From Chloroflexota bacterium (GTDB lineage: Bacteria; Chloroflexota; Anaerolineae; Ardenticatenales; Ardenticatenaceae): 8,500 nucleotides of DNA. Both the position numbers and the translations under genes were made by a program. This document shows positions 1-5,408 of this stretch, in pieces (the stretch's first letter is position 1; each line of letters starts with the position of its first letter). The notes beneath the pieces were generated by a model that saw nothing but the letters and a program-made list of their open reading frames with translations, was not told the DNA's origin and did no database searches. The stretch spans positions 1 to 8,500 of the forward strand of contig DOUV01000723.1 of NCBI GenBank assembly GCA_003520455.1. The letters are read 5' to 3'.

Positions 1-1311
1 CGGCTCGCCGCTCCGGAGCGCCGCGACGAACGGCGCCTCGTCTGTGGCGGGCGCCGGGTGGGCCATGACCGCCAACGTGACGGCGTTGCTCGCCAGAAAC
101 AGGAGCAACCAGATCGGGTGGGATGGTAGCAACCTGGAGCCTGTCGGCTCGGCAGCGCACCTTTCCCCCTTTGAGCTTCCCTCCTGCTTCCACTGCGAGA
201 CCAGCACCGCAAAGAGGATGAAACTGATCGGGATGAGGAGCAGGAAGGGGCGCAAGCCGGGAAGCCGGAGGCCCAGGAAGAGCATCAGCGTCTGGACGGC
301 CAGACTGGTGATGGCGAGCCCGGTCAGCATCTGCAAAAGGCGCCGGGCGTGGGCCCGCCCGCCACGCCAACCGGACCAGGCAGCGAGCGCGATGAGCGGC
401 AGCCCCAGCGGGAAGATCAAGAGCAGGCGCACGCCGCTGAAGCTGAGCGTCGCCGCCAGTGACGCGGAGAGCTGCGCCGTGAGCGCGCGCTGTTCGGGCG
501 ACACCATCAGGCTCAGGGTGGTGAGGTCAGTGGAAGCATCGCGCACAAAGAAGAAGGGACTCCGCATGGTGATGAGGTTGAACGCTAGCCAGAACGAGAC
601 GGTGTAGAGGACCGGCGTTCCGAAAAGCGCCAGGCCCATCCAGCGGTGGCGACGCCGCCGAGGCGGGCCGGAAGCAAAAGCCAGGGCCATCGCGCCGGCG
701 AGTACCACCGACTCGTAGCGCGTCAGAAAGGCCGCACTCATCGCCAGCCCACTCAGGCCGCTGGCGCTCGCCGGCCTGCCGCGCCACCAGCAGACCAGCC
801 CGTAGAAGGCCAGACAGAGCCAGAAGAGGAGGAGGCTCTCGCTGGTCCCGTTGATGGCGTAGAAGAGCACCATCGGATTCAATCCGTAGAGCAGCAACAG
901 CGCCGCCCGCCAGCGCCGGGAGAGGTCGCACACGCCGAAGAGGCGCTCGAGCACCACGAGGGTCCCCGCGGCGGCCAACGCCGCCAGCAGGTTCCCGCCA
1001 AACTGGAGCGAGCCTCCTCCGATCTGGAGCAGCAACACCAGCGGCACCTGCAGGATGGCGGCGAGGGGAGGCCAGTGCGTGGCAATGGCCCCGTAGTGTG
1101 GAGCGCGGCTGAACAGGAGATAGGCCGCGTCGGCCGTCCGCTCCAGAGCCTCCTCGAGTTCCAGGTGGTAGCCCCACACCGCGCCCGCGGCGAACAGGGC
1201 ATACCCGAAGAACGCGCCAACGAAAAGCCTGAAGCCGGCCGAGAAGCCGATGCGACGGCCGAGGCGACTACGGGGTCGGGAGGCCAGGACGGTACGGGGC
1301 TGAGAAAGCAT
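1..1311 (-). CDS. GT-C-type membrane glycosyltransferase (3' partial, runs off left edge)
   Basis: The minus strand is open without a stop from an ATG at 1311 to base 1, giving 437 residues, and the end is missing. The start is fixed by a perfect AGGAGGTGA ribosome binding site at 1321-1329, nine bases upstream. The protein is a polytopic membrane protein: a basic N-terminus, a first hydrophobic helix near 28-45, a loop with D61 and the WPP motif at 80-82, then many hydrophobic segments (about 85-98, 108-122, 136-176, 185-212, 228-246, 290-311, 329-372 and 399-416). NPMVLFYAINGTSES at 145-159 and RYES at 198-201 match the paralogue at 1774-3423 (NPLIVVFAVNGYSEA and RYEM). These hallmarks suggest a GT-C fold enzyme related to the GT39/ArnT or PIG-V mannosyltransferase type, which takes sugar from a polyprenyl-phosphate donor on the outer membrane face. 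Family is inferred; donor and acceptor are unknown. The other open frames over this region are shadows. Confidence 0.85.
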   Translation of the reverse strand, partial: MLSQPRTVLASRPRSRLGRRIGFSAGFRLFVGAFFGYALFAAGAVWGYHLELEEALERTADAAYLLFSRAPHYGAIATHWPPLAAILQVPLVLLLQIGGGSLQFGGNLLAALAAAGTLVVLERLFGVCDLSRRWRAALLLLYGLNPMVLFYAINGTSESLLLFWLCLAFYGLVCWWRGRPASASGLSGLAMSAAFLTRYESVVLAGAMALAFASGPPRRRRHRWMGLALFGTPVLYTVSFWLAFNLITMRSPFFFVRDASTDLTTLSLMVSPEQRALTAQLSASLAATLSFSGVRLLLIFPLGLPLIALAAWSGWRGGRAHARRLLQMLTGLAITSLAVQTLMLFLGLRLPGLRPFLLLIPISFILFAVLVSQWKQEGSSKGERCAAEPTGSRLLPSHPIWLLLFLASNAVTLAVMAHPAPATDEAPFVAALRSGEP

Positions 1312-1320
1312 GTGTCGATG

Positions 1321-1329
1321 TCACCTCCT
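1321..1329 (-). promoter_or_regulatory. Strong Shine-Dalgarno for the 1311 start
   Basis: On the minus strand this reads AGGAGGTGA, a nine-base match to the 16S anti-Shine-Dalgarno sequence, with nine bases between it and the ATG. It fixes the start of the left-edge gene and indicates strong translation initiation. Confidence 0.85.
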
Positions 1330-1348
1330 GACAGCTTGTCGACGAGAG

Positions 1349-1359
1349 ACTTCGGAAGT
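1349..1359. promoter_or_regulatory. Palindromic site ACTTCGGAAGT (left member of a pair)
   Basis: This 11-base palindrome has five-base arms and a central G. It is matched by ACTTCTGAAGT at 1454-1464, and the centres are 105 bases apart. The similarity extends outwards as an imperfect inverted repeat (1348-1365 against 1447-1465, one mismatch and one indel). It may be a regulator binding site or one end of a small inserted element. No binding protein is encoded in the window. Confidence 0.4.
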
Positions 1360-1381
1360 TTCGAGCAGCGTTTTTGCTGGC

Positions 1382-1412
1382 AGTAGAGACGACCCGGCGG
1401 GTCGTCTCTACT
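1382..1412. repeat. 31-bp perfect palindrome (REP-like element or operator)
   Basis: The left arm AGTAGAGACGACCCG (1382-1396) and the right arm CGGGTCGTCTCTACT (1398-1412) are perfectly complementary around a single G at 1397. No T-run follows on either strand, and the element lies between two divergent gene starts, so it is not a terminator. It resembles the short GTAGAGACG-type palindromes scattered between genes in Chloroflexota and some cyanobacteria. That resemblance is from memory and was not searched. It could be a mobile REP/MITE-like unit or a dimeric repressor site. Confidence 0.8.
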
Positions 1413-1453
1413 CCAATTATGCGCACGATTCGCCCGTAAAGTTGCACTCGAAA

Positions 1454-1464
1454 ACTTCTGAAGT
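1454..1464. promoter_or_regulatory. Palindromic site ACTTCTGAAGT (right member of a pair)
   Basis: This is the partner of the site at 1349-1359, with the same arms and a central T. With its flanks it forms the right arm of an imperfect inverted repeat that encloses the 31-bp palindrome. The role is inferred only from symmetry and position. Confidence 0.4.
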
Positions 1465-1579
1465 CTGAGAAAGCTGTTTTCTCCGACAGACTGCCGGAGC
1501 GAGCGAGTTGCCAATGGTACCGCCGGGGTTGGCACGGGTCATAAATGTTTCTTGAACTGCCGGGCTGAATGCCACTTGC

Positions 1580-1608
1580 TTGAGGCGAACCAGGAGCAGG
1601 CGTATAAT
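1580..1608 (+). promoter_or_regulatory. Predicted sigma70-type promoter for the plus-strand gene
   Basis: The -35 candidate is TTGAGG (1580-1585) and the -10 is a perfect TATAAT (1603-1608), with exactly 17 bases between them. Transcription would start near 1614-1616, where a 10-base palindrome CGGGCGCCCG (1616-1625) sits. This leaves an untranslated leader of about 160 bases before the ATG at 1774. No recognised riboswitch was seen in the leader. Confidence 0.6.
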
Positions 1609-1773
1609 TGCGACTCGGGCGCCCGCTGGCGTCCCAGACAATCGACGACCGCGCGTCCAGCGACAGATATTCCCTTTTGGGTTGAGTTTCCGTCCGTCGC
1701 GCACGGGACATCGTCGAGTTGCTCGTCCGGAGAAATCAACACCTCTCATCATCGCTGATCCGGAGCGAACCAC

Positions 1774-3423
1774 ATGGAAACACCGTTGGCTGCCCCATCG
1801 AGCATCGCTGGCCGCGCGTATGATCTGGGCGTCAGGTGGCGCGAGGACCTGCTCATTGGCAGCGTGCTGTTCCTCGCCTACCTGGCACTGAGTGCCTATC
1901 TCCTCTTCGCTAAAGACCTCCAACCAGGCGACGCGCTGGCGCGAATGGTGAGCGCCTACCTGGTCTTCCGCGGTAACCAGACCAAACTGGCCACGATCGG
2001 ATTTGTCTGGCCGCCGATCCCGACGCTCTTGATTCTGCCCTTCGCGTTGATTCCCACCCTGGTGTACACGTTTCTGGCAGTCACGATCGTGTCGGCCCTG
2101 TTTACCGCCCTGGCCTGCCTGCTGGTCGGCCGAATCGCGGCCGCCTGTGGCGTCCCCACCGGGTGGCGGCGATTGTTGGTCGTCCTGTTCGCCACCAACC
2201 CACTGATCGTGGTGTTCGCCGTGAACGGGTACAGCGAAGCCATCCTGATCGCGCTCCTCCTGGCCGGGGTGTACTGGCTGATCCGTTTCTGGCAGGCCGA
2301 GCGCAATAGTTCCATGATCATGGCCGGGATCCTGTTCAGCCTGCTGCCGCTGGTCCGCTATGAAATGGCGCTCGTCACTGCCGGCACCGGGCTGGTGCTG
2401 ATCGTTCACGACTGGTGGCTCCACGCGCGCCGGATTCCACCGGAGGAGTTCCGATTTCTCCTCGAAGGCCGCGTGCTGGCCTACAGCTCCCTGGCTATCT
2501 ACCCGACCTTCTTGTGGGTCCTGGCCAACTGGCAGATCATGGGCAACCCGTTATACTTTCTGGCCAACGATCGGAGTGCGCTTAGCGTCGCCGAGGCCCA
2601 GATCACCGGCATTGATACCCACTCCCTGGCGGCATTCGAGCTGGCCTTCAGGTTGTGGGTCGCCGCCTTTCCGGCCGGGCTGCTGGCCTCCCTGCTCGCC
2701 GTCGCCGTCGGCGTCCGGCGTCGATCCGCCTTCCTGGTTGGGCTTGCGCTGCTCGTCTTCATCGTTCCACTCTTACAGGGTCTCTTGCTCAGCAAGCGCT
2801 CGACGGTACCTCTGGTCCGCTACTTCATTACAGTCATCCCGTTCGGGTTCGCCGTCGCCCTGGCGGCCCTCTCCCCTGTCTTGCTCGGGCAGCGTGAGGC
2901 CTCGGGGAGACTCACCCGCCGGCATCACGCTCTTCTCGCGGCGTTCGCCATCCTCTTCCTGGCCTCCAATGTCAGTACGGGCGTCCTCCTCAAGACCAGC
3001 GAGCGGTACCAGACCGTCGAGCATTTGACGTGGATTGCCATGACCACGGAGAGCAAGGGCAACCACCCCCACATTACCGACGCCCTGGCGGTTGGTCGGG
3101 TCCTGGCACAGATCGTCCCGGCCGGCTCAAAGGTGCTGTTCGACGAATACGGCTTCGGATACGCCGTCGTGCTCGGGGCGCGCGAGGCCAAACTCTTCGT
3201 GGACCACACTCACCCGCAGTTTAAGGAGGCACTCCACTCGCCCCAGGAGTTCGTGGATTACGTGCTCGTCCGTAACCTGGAAGGGGCTGGAAGACTCAAC
3301 GAGGTCAACCGGGCTCATCCATCCCTCTACGAACTCGGGGCCCCCTGGGCGGAAGCGGTGGAGGGACTCCCGCCGTCGATTGATGGCTGGCGTCTGTATC
3401 AGGTTCGTCGTGCTCGCCAATGA
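1774..3423 (+). CDS. GT-C-type membrane glycosyltransferase
   Basis: A complete 549-residue protein. The ATG at 1774 follows GGAG (1762-1765) by eight bases. It has a first hydrophobic helix near 26-47, a loop with D53 and WPP (79-81), further membrane segments (about 85-120, 132-172, 180-212, 235-252, 290-312, 318-340, 348-371 and 386-405), and a soluble C-terminal part (about 408-549) that should lie outside. Motifs NPLIVVFAVNGYSEA (142-156), VRYEM (194-198) and VRYFITVIPFGFA (348-360) align with the protein encoded at <1-1311, so the two are divergent paralogues. The topology fits a GT-C/GT39-like transferase that uses a polyprenyl-phosphate sugar to modify a surface acceptor. The exact family is uncertain and the substrate unknown. 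The last 119 bases overlap the tail of the opposing gene. The protein ends naturally at GWRLYQVRR plus a few residues, so its stop at 3421-3423 looks genuine. Confidence 0.87.
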   Translation: METPLAAPSSIAGRAYDLGVRWREDLLIGSVLFLAYLALSAYLLFAKDLQPGDALARMVSAYLVFRGNQTKLATIGFVWPPIPTLLILPFALIPTLVYTFLAVTIVSALFTALACLLVGRIAAACGVPTGWRRLLVVLFATNPLIVVFAVNGYSEAILIALLLAGVYWLIRFWQAERNSSMIMAGILFSLLPLVRYEMALVTAGTGLVLIVHDWWLHARRIPPEEFRFLLEGRVLAYSSLAIYPTFLWVLANWQIMGNPLYFLANDRSALSVAEAQITGIDTHSLAAFELAFRLWVAAFPAGLLASLLAVAVGVRRRSAFLVGLALLVFIVPLLQGLLLSKRSTVPLVRYFITVIPFGFAVALAALSPVLLGQREASGRLTRRHHALLAAFAILFLASNVSTGVLLKTSERYQTVEHLTWIAMTTESKGNHPHITDALAVGRVLAQIVPAGSKVLFDEYGFGYAVVLGAREAKLFVDHTHPQFKEALHSPQEFVDYVLVRNLEGAGRLNEVNRAHPSLYELGAPWAEAVEGLPPSIDGWRLYQVRRARQ

Positions 3424-4327
3424 ACTGAAGCGCCCAGGCGATCGCGCCCACCACCGCGTTGAAGAGCGAGAGAACGAGCACCAGAAAGGAAAACGCGATG
3501 GCGGCCTCCTGAGGAATGCGAAACTCACCGAAGAGCACCAGCAATGCCGCGTCCCGAGAGCCAATGCCCGCGATCGAGATAGGCAACAGGGCGGCCAGTG
3601 ACATGACTGCCATACTTGACACAAACACAGGCACCGGGGCGGACTGACCCAGCGCGAGCAAGAGCAAGTACAGCCGGATGCTGTAGAGCGCATAGGCGAA
3701 CAGCGTGGCGGCTGCCAGCGACACCATCCGCGGCCAGGGAAAGCCTGTGATCGCCTCCCCCAGCGCCCGGCCGGTGACGGGCCACCGCAACGGGAACGCG
3801 ACGAAGAGCTGCGCCGCCACCAGCCAAATCCAGGCGGCGAGGATCCCGACCAGCGCCATGCTGGCCAGAAACACAGCCAACGAATTCAGCGTCGGCCAGC
3901 GATAGCGGTGCCAGACGGCGTAGTAGGCGCTCAGGCCGAGGAGCATCGCGACGTCCAGGGCCCGGTCCCCCACCGAGGCCGTGAGACCTGATCGGAGCGT
4001 TCCCCCCTCGCGCCGGACCCCAAACGCCTTGGCGAATTCCCCAACCTGACCCGGTGTGACGAGGCCCGCCAACAGTCCGATCGAGAACAGCCGAAAGGCC
4101 AGCCCCGCCGAGATCCTGGAGCCGGTCCACTCCAACACCATCCGCCACCGTTCGGACTTCAACCAGATGAAGGGGAGCCCAAGCGCCAGCGCAAGCGTGA
4201 CCAGCAGCCAGTTGGCTTCGAGGACGTGCCGCACGAGCGTCCGGATGTCGATCCTGGTCAGCACCCAGGCGAAGAGCGCCAGCCCGACCAAGTGGAGGAG
4301 CCAGCGCCCGCGCCGCCACGCGCTCAT
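3305..4327 (-). CDS. Flippase-like membrane protein, lysylphosphatidylglycerol synthase TM family (UPF0104)
   Basis: A 340-residue polytopic protein. The frame is open further upstream to 4591, but the ATG at 4327 is chosen because it overlaps the preceding gene's stop in an ATGA junction, and the upstream part would run antiparallel in frame with no homology-like content. Hydrophobic segments lie near 9-25, 40-55, 76-92, 124-140, 148-174, 202-225, 231-252 and 274-303. Family signatures include TPGQVGEF (91-98), the SVGDRALD position (118-125) and LPISIAGIGSRDAALLVLF (248-266), corresponding to the usual lPxxxgGiGxrE-type motif. Members are typically paired with polyprenyl-phosphate glycosyltransferases and are thought to handle or flip lipid substrates; here the pairing is direct. 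No catalytic aminoacyl-transfer domain is present, so it is not a full MprF. The last 39 residues, rich in Pro and Arg, follow the final helix and lie antisense to the neighbouring gene. Confidence 0.9.
   Translation of the reverse strand: MSAWRRGRWLLHLVGLALFAWVLTRIDIRTLVRHVLEANWLLVTLALALGLPFIWLKSERWRMVLEWTGSRISAGLAFRLFSIGLLAGLVTPGQVGEFAKAFGVRREGGTLRSGLTASVGDRALDVAMLLGLSAYYAVWHRYRWPTLNSLAVFLASMALVGILAAWIWLVAAQLFVAFPLRWPVTGRALGEAITGFPWPRMVSLAAATLFAYALYSIRLYLLLLALGQSAPVPVFVSSMAVMSLAALLPISIAGIGSRDAALLVLFGEFRIPQEAAIAFSFLVLVLSLFNAVVGAIAWALQFIGEHDEPDTDASHQSTAGVPPPLPPRGPRVRRGMDEPG
4324..4327 (-). promoter_or_regulatory. ATGA start/stop overlap coupling two genes
   Basis: The stop (TGA) of the GT2 synthase gene and the ATG of the flippase-like gene share four bases. 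A purine-rich GGTGGAGGG lies immediately before the ATG, too close to be an ideal ribosome binding site, so translational coupling is the likely way the second gene is read. This supports a stoichiometric partnership. Confidence 0.8.
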
Positions 4328-5298
4328 CCCTCCACCCTGTCGTGGACAGAAACCTGGAGCGCGGCAATCTGCTCGGCAATCAATCCCAACAGCACGACCA
4401 ACACGCTGACGACGAACAGCACCACGCTCGCATTGGGGATGTGAAGCCGTCCGAGCGACCAGACATCGTAGAACGTGAGGGCACAGCCAAACAGAAAGAG
4501 CATCAAAGCTGTCGGCAGGAAGACCCGAAAGGGCGCAAAGATAACCGCAATCTTCACCATAATGAGCAGGAAGCGCCAGCCGTCGCTCCACACTTTGATC
4601 TTGCTCCGGCTCCCCCGCCGAGGCTGGGCATTAATCGGCATGTACTTCACGTTGTGCCCGCCCTTGATGAAGGCCAGAGTGCTCGTGGTGGGAGCCGAGA
4701 AGCGGTTCGGGAAGAGATGGATGTACTGCTTGATCACCGCCGCCCGAAACACGCGGTAACCTGAGGTGAGATCCTCGACTGGGAAGTCGGTGAGCCAGGA
4801 GGCCAACGAGTTAAAGAACGCGTTGGCGAGGTTGCGATGCCGGGCGCCCTGGTAGCTCCGGGTGCGGGCCCCGACAACCATGTCATAGTCTGATAGGGAG
4901 GGAAGCATTCGAAGAAGATCGCGAGGGTCGTGCTGCCCATCCGCGTCGAGGCAGGCAATGGCTTCGCCCCGGGCCACGCGGATCCCCGTCTTGAGCGCGG
5001 CCCCGTTCCCTTTATTGTAGGGGTGGTGGAGCACCCGAAGGGTGTCAGGAAACTCACGGGCCAGTTCCTGCATCACCACCTGCGTGCCATCGGTCGAGCC
5101 GTCGTCCACGGCTATGACCTCGAACGTCAGGCCGGTCTCGTGCAAGACCTCTATCGCCTGTGTGATGACGGTCCGGATCAGGTCGCGTTCCTGATAGACC
5201 GGAAGCACAAGCGAGAGACCGAGGGTGTCGCGGTCCACCGGCCGGGGTCGGGTCGTTGCAACGACCCGAGGCGGGGGTTCAGCTACAATGACGCTCAT
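4324..5298 (-). CDS. GT2 polyprenyl-phosphate sugar synthase (DPM1-like) with C-terminal membrane anchor
   Basis: A 324-residue protein with an ATG at 5298 preceded by TGGAGG (5305-5310) at six bases. After a divergent leader of about 26 residues comes a GT-A domain: PVYQE (33-37), VDDGSTDGT (64-72), NKGNGAALKTG (95-105), the metal-binding LDADGQHDP (117-125) and DLTSGYRVFR (176-185). Two hydrophobic helices follow (about 250-274 and 288-313). This is the arrangement of dolichyl/undecaprenyl-phosphate mannose or glucose synthases: sugar is moved from a nucleotide donor to polyprenyl phosphate at the inner face of the membrane. Which sugar cannot be told from sequence. The gene is translationally coupled (4-base ATGA overlap) to the flippase-like gene at 3305-4327. 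A GTG at 5238 is an alternative start but lacks a ribosome binding site. The first codons contain a 22-bp perfect palindrome. Confidence 0.93.
   Translation of the reverse strand: MSVIVAEPPPRVVATTRPRPVDRDTLGLSLVLPVYQERDLIRTVITQAIEVLHETGLTFEVIAVDDGSTDGTQVVMQELAREFPDTLRVLHHPYNKGNGAALKTGIRVARGEAIACLDADGQHDPRDLLRMLPSLSDYDMVVGARTRSYQGARHRNLANAFFNSLASWLTDFPVEDLTSGYRVFRAAVIKQYIHLFPNRFSAPTTSTLAFIKGGHNVKYMPINAQPRRGSRSKIKVWSDGWRFLLIMVKIAVIFAPFRVFLPTALMLFLFGCALTFYDVWSLGRLHIPNASVVLFVVSVLVVLLGLIAEQIAALQVSVHDRVEG
5248..5269. repeat. 22-bp perfect palindrome inside the 5' coding end of the GT2 synthase
   Basis: The arms TCGGGTCGTTG (5248-5258) and CAACGACCCGA (5259-5269) are exact reverse complements with no spacer. 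The palindrome covers codons 10-17 of the GT2 synthase gene, in the non-conserved leader before the catalytic fold. It shares the words CGGGTCGT and ACGACCCG with the intergenic palindrome at 1382-1412. In mRNA it would form a strong hairpin shortly after the start codon. Confidence 0.8.
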
Positions 5299-5304
5299 AG
5301 TCAG

Positions 5305-5310
5305 CCTCCA
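5305..5310 (-). promoter_or_regulatory. Shine-Dalgarno deciding the 5298 start
   Basis: The minus strand reads TGGAGG, six bases before the ATG at 5298. This favours that start over the downstream in-frame GTG at 5238, which has no comparable site. Confidence 0.7.
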
Positions 5311-5370
5311 CGGGTATCAGTCGGTGATGTCGGCAGTCGTGTCGATACAACCGGTTGGCGCTGAACACTA

Positions 5371-5397
5371 GGAATCCGGCGAGAATCGCCGGTTCCC
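5371..5397. repeat. Stem-loop between the MshEN-GT2 gene and the GT2 synthase gene
   Basis: GGAATCCGGCGA (5371-5382) pairs with TCGCCGGTTCC (5386-5396) as an 11-bp stem with one bulged T and a GAA loop. On the minus strand it starts about 12 bases after the stop at 5409. It is not followed by a T-run in that direction, so a classical intrinsic terminator is doubtful. It may be an RNA-stabilising hairpin, a weak terminator or another REP-like element. Confidence 0.6.
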
Positions 5398-5408
5398 ACT
5401 GCTGCGGG

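Larger units (their letters stand above)
1312..1773. other. Divergent intergenic regulatory region
   Basis: This 462-base gap separates two divergently transcribed paralogous genes and holds no credible coding sequence. It is less GC-rich than its flanks around 1350-1480 and 1540-1610. From left to right it contains the ribosome binding site of the minus gene, one ACTTCGGAAGT site, a 31-bp palindrome, an ACTTCTGAAGT site, a small GAGAAA/TTTCTC hairpin (1467-1483), a promoter facing right (1580-1608), and a leader of about 160 bases before the plus gene. The short open frames here begin with TTG, lack ribosome binding sites and have atypical composition, so they are not called. Confidence 0.75.

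Noticed and set aside
527..1386. Several long open frames (minus 527-1177, plus 646-1386, minus 879-1535)
   Set aside because: They are rich in Arg, Pro, Gly and Ala or otherwise low in complexity, lack ribosome binding sites, and lie out of frame or antisense to the continuous membrane-protein frame <1-1311, which has a strong ribosome binding site.
1382..1412. Palindrome as an intrinsic terminator
   Set aside because: No T-run follows on either strand, and both neighbouring genes start, rather than end, at this region.
1416..1421. CATAAT as a -10 for the minus-strand gene
   Set aside because: There is no acceptable -35 at 16-18 bases (CAACTT at 17). It would put the transcript start inside the palindrome. 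Possible, but too weak to call.
1552..1758. 68-residue plus-strand frame in the leader of the GT-C gene
   Set aside because: It starts with TTG, has no ribosome binding site, begins upstream of the predicted transcription start and has no recognisable content.
1417..2424. 335-residue minus-strand frame across the intergenic region and the GT-C gene
   Set aside because: It is Gln/Asp/Arg-rich shadow composition, antisense to a convincing membrane protein, with no ribosome binding site.
3525..4379. 284-residue minus-strand frame inside the flippase-like gene
   Set aside because: It is a frame-shifted shadow with Arg/Ala/Gly-rich composition. The coherent transmembrane protein is in the other frame.
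4328..4591. N-terminal extension of the flippase-like protein to 4591
   Set aside because: The extra residues overlap the GT2 synthase coding region in another frame and do not resemble the family N-terminus. The ATGA junction and the basic, hydrophobic MSAWRRGRWLL start fit 4327.
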